NCBI RefSeq assembly: GCF_000003815.2
Contig: NC_049984.1
Coordinates: forward strand, 3,099,241-3,163,240
DNA length: 64,000 nt
Source: Branchiostoma floridae
Lineage: Eukaryota > Chordata > Leptocardii > Amphioxiformes > Branchiostomatidae
Reading direction: 5' to 3'
The stretch's first letter is position 1; every line of letters begins with the position of its first letter. The translations under genes were made by a program, and so were the position numbers. Shown one piece after another: positions 23,833 to 34,518 of this stretch. The notes beneath the pieces are model-generated. The model made no database searches. It saw only the letters and a program-made list of their open reading frames with translations, and was not told the origin of the DNA.

Positions 23833-23887
23833 TACGAGGGGTGATCAATATGTTCTCGGCTTACCGCAGAATTAATGGGGACCGCTC
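23833..23887 (+). mobile_element. Mariner-type terminal inverted repeat, interior lost in gap
   Basis: TACGAGGGGTGATCAATATG continues to GGC at 23860 and is the exact inverse of 19951-19978. It starts a second element whose interior points right and is interrupted by the gap at 23888. No transposase frame is visible after the gap. Confidence 0.65.
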
Positions 23888-23987
23888 NNNNNNNNNNNNN
23901 NNNNNNNNNNNNNNNNNNNNNNNNNNNNNNNNNNNNNNNNNNNNNNNNNNNNNNNNNNNNNNNNNNNNNNNNNNNNNNNNNNNNNNN
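23888..23987. other. Assembly gap (100 N)
   Basis: A placeholder gap inside the mariner-like element and at the left end of zinc-finger locus copy A. Confidence 0.98.
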
Positions 23988-23989
23988 TG

Positions 23990-24092
23990 CCGTGAAAGAG
24001 ATCTTTTACGGAGTCTCCTGTCAGTTTCTTGCGAGGTTTTCTTCCCTGGGTTTTCGTGTATTTGCTCAGTTTTAACTCAACAAACCTTACAG
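23990..24092 (+). other. Candidate 5' noncoding exon of zinc-finger gene copy A
   Basis: The stretch ends in CTTACAG followed by GTACGTAC, a strong splice donor. The same sequence and donor are kept in copy B at 32440-32514. Both copies lie upstream of the acceptors (29556 and 36156) of the zinc-finger coding exons. It contains stops in the plus frames, so it would be 5' UTR. Joining it to the finger exon is an inference from the shared order in both copies. Confidence 0.35.
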
Positions 24093-25437
24093 GTACGTAC
24101 ACAACATGTACACCTACTTTCACGAGTAATCGTTGTGCAGATTTGGTTGAAAGTTGAAGAATGTGGCCATGGCCTTTTCACTCGAGTCAAAAGTTTCCAA
24201 CGTGGTGGCTCGATAAGCTTTGGCACCTCAAAACTGTTTTCGTTTTTCCTGTTCCATACAGTGATGCCAAGCGTTACGACCAAAGAATTACCATCTCAAA
24301 CTTGTGCTAATTTATTCTTTAAAGTTAGTTTGGCTGTGGTTATTCCTTGGTTTTATCTGCCGGAAGAAGGACTGGCCATCTGGGGCCGTAAACAGACAGA
24401 AGGGTCTTGGAGGGGTTACCGCATCTCTAGAATTGCAAAATCGAAGACCATTTCATGCATGCTTGTGTACGTCGTACTGATATCAAGCCAGAAGTTTGGT
24501 CCTTTATCGTTGATACAAAGAATTCGGGTATTACGTAGAATTTTGGGTTGTGTTCAGCCCTTTTTTTGGTATACACAAACCCCCTGTGTTACCTCTCAAA
24601 AACCTCCAGCTATCAAGACCCTGTTTGTGTCAGAATGAGGGGGAATCAGGGGGTGGTTCACTAACTGTTGTAGGTCTGTGTTGCTTGATTTAAACACACA
24701 TTGAAGTGGAATATAACGGGATAGGGTGTGAGGGGGAGTCGGGACGGATCACTAATTGTTGTAGGTCTGTGTTGCGTGTTTTCAACACAAATCTTGTTGC
24801 GTGTCTTCAACACAAATCTTGTTGCGTGTCTTCAACACAAATTTTTCCCACGCACAATTCCCGAGTGGAATGCCCTGCCTGGCACGGTTGTAAGCGCTCC
24901 CAACGTTGAGCACTTCCGTGCCAGGCAGGCGGCCTGCCCGCCCTAACCCGGGAGCCTCAGCTCCCCCCCCCCCCCTACTTTTGCCCCTCGCGGGGTCATT
25001 TGGTTGTATCCTATGCAGATGCAGATGCAGAAATCTACACATAGAAGTGGAAAATATCGGGATAGGGTGGCCTTACTGTGTGTCTCCCAAGAAATAATCC
25101 ACTTGGCTGTCTTTGTACAGTTTTGATCATGGTTACTGTTTTCCTGATGTTGTATGCAACAGTATGTAAACTTTTAAGTGGCTTTTTTTGCAGCAAAGAT
25201 GAAAATTTACACGAACCCATAAAGCTGTTTAATTTGAATGTCCAGATATGTTATTTTAATGGACTTGTGTAGATGACTGTACTAGTGCAGTGGATGGGCA
25301 TTTGTATTTTGTACTATTTAGACATCCGGTTTGGGAGGGCTATTTCTTCATTATATTTCAGCCATACATAGTATGGTGAAATATATTGTATTCGTAATGT
25401 TTCTTCTTTCTTCTTTCTCCTGTCAAATCTTCAAAGT
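24093..25437 (+). repeat. Left part of segmental duplication, copy A
   Basis: Matches 32515-34470 in order, apart from private insertions. Shared landmarks include 'tttggttgaaagttgaagaatg', 'cacgaggggg'-free 'ttccaacgtggtggctcgata', 'gaaataatccact', 'cagcaaagatga' and 'cagtggatgggcatttg'. Copy A alone has a partial repeat of the 'gttgtaggtctgtgttgc' segment at 24667 and 24759 and a retrotransposon tail at about 24842-25035. The match to copy B fades near 25365. Confidence 0.75.
24842..25035 (+). mobile_element. 3' end of a non-LTR retrotransposon inserted in duplication copy A
   Basis: The frame reads FFPRTIPEWNALPGTVVSA and then FRARQAACPP stop, the classic C-terminal end of a CR1-like reverse transcriptase. 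It is followed by a short 3' UTR with a C-run (about 24962-24974) and ends in GCAGATGCAGATGCAG. Copy B lacks it at the matching place (about 33320-33340), so it arrived after the duplication or was lost from B. Confidence 0.7.
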
Positions 25438-26140
25438 GATTCATCTCCGCCGTTCCTGGACCGAATGACCTGAAATTTGGCACAGGGGTAGAATGGGCCA
25501 ATACCTTGATGCTTTTTTCTCAGTTTTTTCATATCTGCCTCTAAAATGATTTTATTGAGATTTTTTGGTCAATTTTAGACCAAAACTGTATATTTGGGTC
25601 CCTGTACCCTGGTATTACAACCAAATGAGCTGAAATTTGACAGAGATGTGCCTTGATAATGCCTCCATATAAATTTGATAACACTTTTGGTGTACAGTAC
25701 AACAAAATGCTTATTTTTGCGATTTTTTGACCAATTTTTGACCAAAAAAGGACACTTTTGGCTCCTGTACCTTGGTATTGCAACCAAATGAGCTGAAATT
25801 TGACAGAGATGTGCCTTGATAATGCCCCCATATAAATTCAATAACACTTTTCGTGTACAGTACAACAAAATGCTTATTTTTGCGATTTTTTGACCAATTT
25901 TTGACCAAAAAAGGACACTTTTGGCTCCTGTACCTTGGTATTGCAACCGAATGAGCTGAAATTTGACACAGATGTGCCTTGATAATCCCTTCATATAAAT
26001 TCAATAACACTTTTGGTGTACAGTGCAACGAAATGCTTATTTTTGCGATTTTTGGTCAATTTTTGACCAAAAAAGGACACTTTTGGCTCCTGTACCCTGG
26101 TATTACAATTAAATGACCTGAAATTTGGTATATATAGGCA
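25438..26140 (+). repeat. 163-bp tandem repeat, about four copies
   Basis: The word GATTTTTTG(A/G)CCAA (first and last copies GGTCAA) recurs at 25559, 25721, 25884 and 26047, a period of 162-163 bp. The middle copies are nearly identical. Each contains 'aatgagctgaaatttgaca' and 'gtgtacagtacaacaaaatg'. The last copy diverges and leads into the duplicated unit at 26091. Overlapping minus-strand frames of 90-140 codons are only repeat read-through. Confidence 0.85.
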
Positions 26141-27430
26141 TTAGATACTTGGTAACAAGATACATAAACAACTTTAAAATGATTAATATTGGCACTTTTC
26201 TGAGGGGAAATTTGTTTTCTTTTGGCATCCTGACATGACCTTCCGTGACCCCGCACAGAGCCACACCTGTGCGCGTCAGCCGGAGAGTTAATTGAATCAA
26301 AGACCTAGCCAATCAGCGAAGAGGAGGCCAAAGGCTAATTAATATTCATAAGCGGGGCCTCATGATCCCGTATATAGCAGTGTTCCCGCCAGGGGGAGCG
26401 AAGCCCGCCTAAGGCTCTCGCATTTTAGACTATTCAGAAGGCTTTATATTGTATCAGTTCTTAGGGGCATATCTATGATAATCGCAGCAGTCACATAACT
26501 TCTCTTCAGGAGTTTAGCGTAACACTATTTCATGTCAAACCGTCAAAGGCAACTAAAAACAAACTTTAACGTTACTGAGTTCAACAGTACTTATAACTTG
26601 TTATCCGAAGTTGAAACGCTAGCGATGGTATTTTCGCTGCGCTGTTAGCTCCGTGCGACTGTTGTTGACGGTCTTATAACGGTATATTTTGCACCCCTGT
26701 ACCCTGGTATGAGTAACATTTGGTATAGATAGGCATAAGATAGTTGGTAAAATGATCCAAGTAAAATTTTTGGCATAAAGTACTGTAAAAGGCTTAATTA
26801 CAGCACTTTTTTTAGGGAAATTGTTTTTTTTTCGTTCTCCATGCCATGACCTTTCGGACGTTCACCCCACAGAGCCGACATCTTTACCTGCGTCTAGCCG
26901 GCAGGAAGAGTTAATTCAATTAATGGTTCAGCCAATCAGCGAAAAGGAAAGCGAAGGCTAATTAATATTCATAAGCGGGACCACACAATACGTTAACTTG
27001 AAGACTCAGGCCGTACAGACTTCTCGCCAGGATTTTTTCAAAGCGTCGGACAGGGGTCCGGGGGCCGCCGAATGTCCCAGGCGGGGTCCAGGGGCAGGGC
27101 CACTGTGTGGGGGACCCAGGTGGGCGAAGCCCCCCCGGAAGCTCTTGCATTTTAGACTATTGAGAAGGCTTCTTTTATCAGTTTTTTTAGGGCCATATCT
27201 ACGATAATCGTAGCAGTCACTTACTTCTCTTCAGCAGTTTGACTTTAAAATATTTCGGGTCAAAGCTTCAAAGACAACTAAAACCTCATAAACAAGAAAC
27301 TTTACTTAGCTCAACAGTATACAAAAATATTGTACGGGTTGCCATCCTTAGTTGAAGCGCTTATTTATAGCGCTAGTATCTTCGCTGCGCCGTTAGCCGC
27401 CGTGCGACTTTTGTTGACGGTCTGATATCC
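26091..27430 (+). repeat. Two tandem copies of a 600-750 bp promoter-like unit
   Basis: Copy 1 spans about 26091-26690 and copy 2 about 26698-27430. Both contain 'tgtaccctggtat', 'gccaatcagcgaa', 'ggctaattaatattcataag', 'gcattttagactatt' and 'cgtgcgact.ttgttgacgg'. Copy 2 carries about 130 bp of extra GC-rich sequence at about 26995-27120. Each has an inverted-CCAAT-type box (26309-26313 and 26932-26936). Copy 1 also has GTATATAG at about 26370. No open frame follows. Confidence 0.7.
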
Positions 27431-29255
27431 CTACGTCGCCGCCTCGCTGATATTCCCACGGACATGTTTCAAGAAAAATGCCCAGCAAAAAACGCTGTTC
27501 TGCGTCAAATTCTATTCTATAAAACATGTGGGACTCAGTGTTACAGTCTAAATATTTTGTAGAAGCACCGCTGTAGGAAAGAAGGTCCAAGCAATGTAAA
27601 ACATCACGTAGCATGAAATTTGCTGTCAACTGGCACACAGCACATGACGGTTTGAAGCTCTAAGTCTAATCAACAGCCGTGTTTGATTGATAGCCGGCGG
27701 TCCTTTGATGAAGTCGGCGAAAAGTGCGTTAGTTAGAAAAGCGTTTAGTTTTGATACGTAATTATAAGTTAGACAGTGGCGAGAATGATTATTTTCTCAT
27801 CAATATTTCTCTTCCGAATTATTTGAACTTAATTGTACATCTAAACAATTGGCTTACCCGTGCAATGTTTATATGATTAATGATCAGTGTACTGAAATCA
27901 TGTGTAACGTATGGCTCCTAGTCAATAGATCAGCATTTTCTCTATAGTGACCACCTGTCTATAGTGGCCACATTTCCTAGTGCTGTTGTTGTTTGACATA
28001 AACTTTGAACATTTAAATTGTAAGTAACTTTAAACTGCCAGAGTTTCAGCCCAATAAAACACTCTCAGCGCCAGGGTATGAACAGACTGACCAGACAGAC
28101 GAAAATAAATCCTCGAACAAGGTTCAATCGTATCTTCCGGGTCTGGCAGGAAGTTGTTCAACTAAAATAAGAATAGGCTCGATGGCTGATTGCATACAAA
28201 GTAAAACAGTTTTACAGTTTTACAGCTTGAAGAAAACAAACGCTCCTACAGTACCTGCACCTGCTTGATAATTATTAAATCGTATGCCCTACTTGAATAA
28301 AAAAGTTCACTGCAATAATAAATGTACCCACATCACAAGGAGCTTATACTTTTTTGCATTTTGCCGCCTTAGCGGCAAAATGCTCTGAGGCCAGAATAGT
28401 CGCCGTTGTGATGGAGTGATGTTGAGATGAACGGACCTGTTCAATCCATGCCAAACATTTCTAAACCTGTTAAAACAGGCATTTTTCCAACATGTTCGCA
28501 CTGGCGCAGTGGTTAAAGTTTACGCCTTCTAAACCAATGCACCCGGTTCGTATCCGGGGAGGTAGATTTTTTTTTTTTCTTTTTTACATCCATTAAAATA
28601 CTAATTTTTACATCCATTTGGCCACACCAATTTATTTCTTTGGTTAACGGATTCGCCGCTTCGTTTTTTTGCCGAATAGAAATAAAAATTAAAAAAAAAA
28701 ACTTAAAAATGCCCCGCAACAGAGCTCACTCAAAAACAGGCAGTGTAGTGAAATTTGCTGCAGTTCACGCAAATTTTAACAGGTGGCGTCTAGATCTAGA
28801 TTCAGGCACATATGTGAATCTCTCCATGCGCCAATATCAGGTTTAGTTACTCTGTTCTATTTATATGACATTCTAATAACTAGAAAAAAACGTTCACACA
28901 CGCAAACATTGGCAAAATGCCAGCTTTTTTAAAAGCACTTGTTAAACTTACACCTAGTTATCGTACTGGAAATTGTTAATGACATTACATGAAGTCATTC
29001 AACAATTTTCAGTCATGATGAAAATTTTCTGAATGGAAGGTGTGATTATTGTCATTTTCTGAAAAATAGAAGCAAGCTCTGTTTTTGCCTGGAATCAATT
29101 CACAATACCAGTCCACTTTGGGGGATAATGTACTGTTAAGAGGATGTTCCATTTTTGCGCAGGGGTGATTTGGAACAGTCCAATGTTGCGTGGGAAGGGG
29201 TATGGCTGAAATATGCTGTATTTGCTCTTAAGCAAATGTCGGCCTTTCTAGTTTG
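27431..29255. other. Spacer within zinc-finger locus copy A
   Basis: About 3.9 kb (25.37-29.26 kb) separates the two parts of copy A that are adjacent in copy B, so this stretch together with 25.4-27.4 kb is extra DNA in copy A. It includes a 'ctatagtgaccacctgtctatagtggccac' type scrap near 27940-27972 related to the TACAGTC elements. No gene is seen. Confidence 0.35.
28496..28566 (+). repeat. tRNA-like pol III promoter (SINE head or tRNA pseudogene)
   Basis: TGGCGCAGTGGTTAAAG (A box) and GGTTCGTATCC (B box, with GG/CC stem extensions) are spaced as in tRNA. A CTTCTAA loop would give anticodon TCT. The acceptor and anticodon stems do not pair, and a T-run follows, so this is not a working tRNA gene. 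It may be the head of a SINE. Confidence 0.5.
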
Positions 29256-29587
29256 TAGTATGTCTTCAAAGTCAGCGCAATGTCTAGGTAATGTAAAGGG
29301 ATGTGTCAATGAAGGCTAGACATTCAGGAAATAAGACAAGTACCCCAAATAGCAGTTGTAATGTAATGCCTTTTGATCAATAAATCTTGCTCAGTGGCAC
29401 TAGTGAAAGGTAATGGACGCTACCTGAAATGTCTGACTGTTTGCAAGATCATATGCAGATGCTTGAGTAACTACTTTTCAGTGTAGAGGGAGGTACTGTA
29501 AGGTTTCAGTTTTCCACAAATGTTTATATACAATGTGGTCTGTTTGATTTTTACAGAACTCTGGGAGTGGCTTTAGTTGCTGATACC

Positions 29588-30421
29588 ATGGCCACAAATA
29601 GCAGCAGTCCTGATGACATCAACAGTGGATCAAAAGGTGGATCTGACAGCAGACTTGCCACCACAAAACTCTACAGATGTGAGGAGTGCAACAAGCAGTT
29701 CAGTCGGCTGGATCATCTGAAGACTCACATGCGGACTCACACTGGGGAGAAACCCTACAAGTGTGAGGAGTGCAGCAGGCAGTTTAGTCGGCTGGATCAT
29801 CTGAAGACTCACATGCGGACTCACACTGGGGAGAAACCCTACACTTGTGAGGTGTGCAGCAAGCAGTTCAGTGTGCTGTGTAATCTAAAGACTCACATGC
29901 GGACTCACACAGGGGAGAAATCCTACAGGTGTGAGGAGTGCAGCAGGCAGTTCAGTCGGCTGGGTCATTTTAAGACTCACATGCGCACTCACACAGGGGA
30001 GAAACCCTACAGGTGTGAGGAGTGCAGCAGTCAGTTTCGTACACCAAGTCATCTGAAGACTCACATGCGGACTCACACAGGTGAGAAACCCTACAGGTGT
30101 GAGGAGTGCAGCAGGCAGTTCAGTCAGCTGGGTCATCTGAAGACTCACATGCAGACTCACACAGGGGAGAAACCCTACAGGTGTGAGGAGTGCAGCAGGC
30201 AGTTCAGTGAGCTGGGTTGTCTGAAGAAACATATGCGGACTCACACAGGTGAGAAACCCTACACGTGTGAGGAGTGCAGCAGACAGTTCAGTGAGCTGGG
30301 TCATATGAAGACTCATATGCGCACTCACACAGGGGAGAAACCCTACAGGTGTGAGGAGTGCAGCAGGCAGTTCAGTCAGCTGGGTCATCTGAAGACTCAC
30401 ATGCGGACTCACACGGGATAA
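29588..30421 (+). CDS. C2H2 zinc-finger protein with nine fingers, C-terminus cut by a 2-base deletion (copy A)
   Basis: ATG at 29588 sits in ACCATGG, a strong start context. A splice acceptor (tttttacag) ends at 29556, so this is a downstream exon. The N-terminal 35 residues are Ser/Gly/Asp-rich with no KRAB, BTB or SCAN domain. Nine fingers follow in perfect C-x2-C-x12-H-x3-H spacing joined by TGEKPY linkers. Helix letters at -1/2/3/6 are R/D/H/T, R/D/H/T, V/C/N/T, R/G/H/T, T/S/H/T, Q/G/H/T, E/G/C/K, E/G/H/T and Q/G/H/T. The frame then hits TAA (30419-30421) because the linker has lost two bases. A tenth finger and a short tail continue in the next frame to 30518. Likely a DNA-binding nuclear protein, either still working with nine fingers or newly damaged. 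Confidence 0.85.
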   Translation: MATNSSSPDDINSGSKGGSDSRLATTKLYRCEECNKQFSRLDHLKTHMRTHTGEKPYKCEECSRQFSRLDHLKTHMRTHTGEKPYTCEVCSKQFSVLCNLKTHMRTHTGEKSYRCEECSRQFSRLGHFKTHMRTHTGEKPYRCEECSSQFRTPSHLKTHMRTHTGEKPYRCEECSRQFSQLGHLKTHMQTHTGEKPYRCEECSRQFSELGCLKKHMRTHTGEKPYTCEECSRQFSELGHMKTHMRTHTGEKPYRCEECSRQFSQLGHLKTHMRTHTG

Positions 30422-30518
30422 ACCCTACAGGTGTGAGGAGTGCAGCAGGCAGTTCAGTGATGTGAGATACCTAAGGAAACACATGCAAATCCACATGGTA
30501 GAGACCCCAAAGCCATGA
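30420..30518 (+). pseudogene. Out-of-frame tenth zinc finger of copy A
   Basis: In the +2-shifted frame the sequence gives KPYRCEECSRQFSDV, then RYLRKHMQIHMVETPKP and TGA at 30516-30518. It is a complete finger lost from the main frame by the 2-base deletion. It could be an assembly error. Confidence 0.75.
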
Positions 30519-31391
30519 GGATCTCCAGTCAGCTGGTTGCGCTGAAGATTCACGTGAGAACCCAAATGCAGAATTCTACAGATGTGAAAGTTGACCAAAA
30601 GTGACTGGGTAGTTCAAAGACTCCCATGCAGGCTCACAGAAGGAGAGATCTGCATGTGTGAGAACTGCAATAATCTGTTTAGTAACTTTAGTTAGCTGCC
30701 TTATGAAAAGAAACACATAAATCTACACGTACTAAGAAAGATATTGAAGACGTATGTAGTGAAGCTGCTTTTCAAACTGACTGATTATTTAAAAAAGAGC
30801 ATAACCCATTTACCAAAAGTGCTGAAAGTAGTGAGGTCCTTGTTATCTTTATGGCAACTGTAGGGCCCACAGCTTCAAACTTTTGTGAAAACTTTTCTCA
30901 AGCATCATTTAGTTTGTTTCTATAGAAACATAAGGACTTTTGTTGAACTGCTTATAGTTTATCTGGCTTATTTGCTTAGTCTAGTATTACTAGTATGCTT
31001 CTTGCTAAAGAATGCAAATCTCATTACGATATGTATACTAACTTGTTCTTTAACTGATAGGACGTATATTCAGCCTACTAACAGATATCAATATGAGCGT
31101 ATTTATTTTCTACATTTACTTCGATGATACTAGTTATGTTATTACCTGTTACTGACATTTCGTAAATTTGTACATGATAGAATAAGTAGAGACAGTATTA
31201 AATGCCTTGCGCGAGACAGAACTAAGGTACTTAACTACTAGTATTATCTTACATTGGTTTGTAAAATTTTGTACTACGTATAGTGTGCCAGTTGATGGTA
31301 ATGTTAGAACAGACATGTTAAAGTTTTAGTTGATTTTGAAGTTAATGTTGTTTTGGTTTTGTTGACATGTTGTTCTTGCCATTATATTGTA

Positions 31392-31397
31392 AATAAA
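31392..31397 (+). terminator. Polyadenylation signal, zinc-finger gene copy A
   Basis: AATAAA in the context TTGTAAATAAAGTTACA, about 970 nt after the stop. The same context is kept in copy B at 37793-37798. Confidence 0.6.
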
Positions 31398-31420
31398 GTT
31401 ACAGGTTTGAAATATTTCTG

Positions 31421-32339
31421 TTTGTTACTTACACAAATTTAAACCACTATGTGACGATTGAAGAAGCATCCTCCTAGATTTCATCATTGATTATCTAAAT
31501 TAGGTCCTGATTCATTAATATTCATTTCATTTATCACTCACACTCACTATCCATGGTTAGATTATACTGCTGCTGGGTTCCCTGACGCAGGGGTAGGCAG
31601 CAGTCGGCCAGTATATACCTAATAATCATCCAATTATGTCAAGCATCACTTTTTGAGCTATCTATATACTAAAAATCATAACGTTCCGTCAACGCCTCCT
31701 TTAGTGCTTTTTTTTAAGTCTCAAAATCGGTAACAGCAGTTAAAAAGTCTGCTAGCTATAGGGGAGCCAAACCTTCACCACAAACTTTCTGTCCCACAAG
31801 CTATTCTACCACTTAGAAATGGTAACCATAGCATACCCAAAGTATATATCAGAACCGGAAATTCTGCTGCAGTAGCGTAGAAAGCCGCCAGTAGTTACTC
31901 TCCAAGCAGACGTTCGGCTCGACTGTTTTTTTACGTTTACGTTTTTAGACGCTTTCCGTTTTGTACCGTTTTCGTTATGTTTCCTGGCCAAGTAGGCACA
32001 TTACCGAACTTCACTTCGTTTTTCTGACTCCTGCCCTCATATCAAGTATCATAAAGATCCACCCACACCTTCCAGAGTTATGGCGAAAACATGGACAAAC
32101 ACACAAAGAGCACTGAAAATGTCATCTTCTTGGCAAAGGTAACTTGAACACTGCTGTTCATCCATTTACAAATAAGTTTGGATATTCATATTACAGTAAA
32201 CAGACCACATCAAACAACTCATACAAGTGAGGTCGGTCATTCTGGTATCATTATACCCACAGTGTGCATTATACCTAATACTAGTATATAGCTTGTACGT
32301 TCGATGTAAAGCATCGGACAACAAAAAGAAGTTGCCGGA
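31421..32339. other. Spacer between duplication copies
   Basis: Contains the second hairpin repeat at 31566-31604. No gene is seen. Confidence 0.35.
31566..31604 (+). repeat. Hairpin repeat, copy 2
   Basis: The same ACTGCTGC / GCAGCAGT stem as at 6313-6351, with an inner CCCTG / CAGGG stem, followed by TCGG in both copies. Confidence 0.55.
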
Positions 32340-32439
32340 GGTATGAGTTCTCGGAACTCGAGTTGTTGCATCTCCGCGGAGCTCATCAGGACAGTGCCCT
32401 CCGTATTTCTCACCACGCGTCCTGTCGTGAGAGGTCTTG

Positions 32440-32514
32440 TGCCGCCAGTTTCTTGCGAGGTCTTCATCCCAGTTTTCGTGTATTTGCTTAGTTTTGACCC
32501 AACAAGCCTTACAG
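32440..32514 (+). other. Candidate 5' noncoding exon of zinc-finger gene copy B
   Basis: Homologous to 24018-24092. Ends in CTTACAG followed by GTACGTAC at 32515. See the copy A entry for the reasoning. Confidence 0.35.
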
Positions 32515-33419
32515 GTACGTACATAACACTTCCACCTCTTTTCATGAGTACTAATCGTTATACAGATTTGGTTGAAAGTTGAAGAATGCGGCCTTTTCAC
32601 TCGAGTCAGAATTTTCCAACGTGGTGGCTCGATAACTTTGGCACATCTTTAAACCACCCTGACTTGATGTTTTCGTTTTTCCTGTTCCATACAGTGATGC
32701 CAAGCGTTACGTCCAAAGAATCATCATCTAAACTTGTGCTATTTTATTCTTAAAAGTTGGTTTGGCTGGGTTTAATCCTTGGTTTTTATGTTGTTTTTGT
32801 TGTTGTTGTTGTTGTTGTCCTTGTTTAACGTCTACTTCTCCGCTAGACATGGTCTCTTGGTGCTTTTTCTGCTGGGTGCTCTTAGATTTGTTGACCTCGC
32901 TGGTGCTTGTACATTGGTGCTTTGCGTATGCGTGTTTGGGGTGTTCTAGACCTGCTCGGCGAACCTTCTCGTGTCTTCAATGTTTTTGTCTGTCGCTAGA
33001 TGGACTCGGGGTCTGTTAACAGGCAAATGGGTCTTGGGGGGTTTCCGCATCTCTAGAATTGCAAAATCGAAGGCCATATCAATTGAATGCTTGTATACGT
33101 CGTAGTGGTATCAAGCTAGAAGTTTGATCTTTTATCGTAAGTAATGGGAACTCTTATCTGGTGTTACGTAGAATTAGGGGATGTGTTCCGACTTCGGTCC
33201 CTTTTAGTAGGTATACACAAACCCCCTGTAACCGCCTCTCAGAAACCTCCAGCTTTCACATCTGGTTTTCATCAGACCCTAGTGTTTGTGTCAGAAGCTA
33301 TTGTAGGTCTGTGTTGCATGATTAAACACAGATTTAAACATAGATCTACACAAAGAAGTGGAATATAGGGTGTCTCCGTGTGTTTCCCAAGAAATAATCC
33401 ACTCCGCTGCCTTTGTACA

Positions 33420-34312
33420 GTTTTGATCGGGTTTTTGGAAAACCCTGTCCAGTCCAAACAGGGAAATGGGGCAGAAAACCCTGTCCAGTCTGAAAAGAGG
33501 GTCTGCATAGGGGTTCCTGGCAATGCTTAAAACTATTACTTCAGACACTAAACTGATACACATAACTATAGAATCGGCAGCATAATGAGTGATCCAAAGG
33601 TACAACATGCACACAAAGTCAGTTCTGTCAAATGCAAAGTACCCAATTAACACTTATCTGGTAGGACATGAGGGGAGAGAATTACACCCATTGTCTATCA
33701 AACAATGGATAGTGAGTGTCCGTCAATTTCGGGGGGTTAAATAGTGGCAATACATTACAAAGACAGGCTTTGAAAGGTTTTCTTTAAATGATAAGTGTAC
33801 AGCACTCATTTTGAGAGCTGGTCAGTTTATTTACTTTAAATCCTGGTTTAATAGAATGACTGCGAAAGGTTTCAATGTCAACAAGACTTTAGTACACAAT
33901 GTTGTAACATTACATATATTTTACAACACACTACAATAAAGCGGAGATGGCATTTTTCAAACCCTAGTACAAGTTATGACCTGTATAGAACTATGTATGC
34001 TTTAAAAAATAATGTGTTTTATTTGAAAATTATGCCGTAAGGCTACTAGCATGTTCAGTCTCAAAGACATGATGTCAAAAATATGATGAACAGAAGTAAC
34101 AATGATGGATGATTTTTGTTAAGTTATGATTTTTGTATGACATTGTGTCACACTTCAAGTTGATGTTATTTCTGTGCTTAGCCATATTAAAGATAAATGT
34201 TGTTGTACTTAGTAGCTTACAACGTATACCCCCATGCAGACCCTCTTTTCAGACTGGACAGGGTTTTCCGCATTCCGGACTGGACAGGTTTTTCCGAAAA
34301 CCCGTTTTGATC
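33420..34312. mobile_element. 875-bp element with long terminal inverted repeats and 9-bp target duplication
   Basis: Element 33429-34303 begins GGGTTTTTGGAAAACCCTG and its inverted right end reads GGGTTTTCGGAAAAACCTG. Similarity runs on for about 80 bp through 'ccctgtccagtctgaaaag' and 'agggtctgcat'. GTTTTGATC stands on both sides (33420-33428 and 34304-34312). Copy A has a single GTTTTGATC at 25120-25128, the empty site. Long TIRs with a 9-bp duplication suggest a Mutator-like (MULE) group. There is no transposase frame. Confidence 0.85.
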
Positions 34313-34518
34313 GTGGTTACAGTTTTCCTGATGCTGTTTGCAACAGTATGTAAACTTTAAAGTGGCTTTTTTGCAGCAAAGATGAGAATTTACATGAATC
34401 CATAGTGACTACAACTAGTCCAGTGGATGGGCATTTGGTACTATTTAGACATCCATTTTGGGTGAGCTATTTCTTCATTTGTTGTATGTCTTCAAAGTCA
34501 GCGCAATGTCTAGCTAGG

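Larger units (their letters stand above)
29257..31420 (+). repeat. Right part of segmental duplication, copy A (zinc-finger gene)
   Basis: Matches 34480-37810 in order: 'atgtcttcaaagtcagcgc', 'gaaggctagacattcagg', the finger exon, and the 3' UTR with 'gcatcatttag' and the shared polyadenylation region. Copy A lacks the elements at 34522-35027 and 35150-36007. Confidence 0.85.

Noticed and set aside
19951-23860. One 3.9-kb mariner element bounded by the two matching termini and carrying the B-box-like gene
   Set aside because: The termini face the wrong way: the left one is a right-hand end and the right one a left-hand end, so they belong to two separate elements.
24007-24123. Minus-strand peptide shared between duplication copies (VYVPVRFVELKLSKYTKT)
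   Set aside because: The similarity follows from the DNA duplication; the frame is broken in copy B and the plus strand offers a better reading as a UTR exon with a splice donor.
25541-26028. Overlapping minus-strand frames with repeated 'protein' segments
   Set aside because: They follow the 163-bp DNA repeat exactly and shift frame from unit to unit (163 is not a multiple of 3), so they are not a repeat protein.
28496-28566. Possible tRNA-Arg(TCT) gene
   Set aside because: A and B boxes are present, but the acceptor, D and anticodon stems do not pair; kept only as a tRNA-like repeat.
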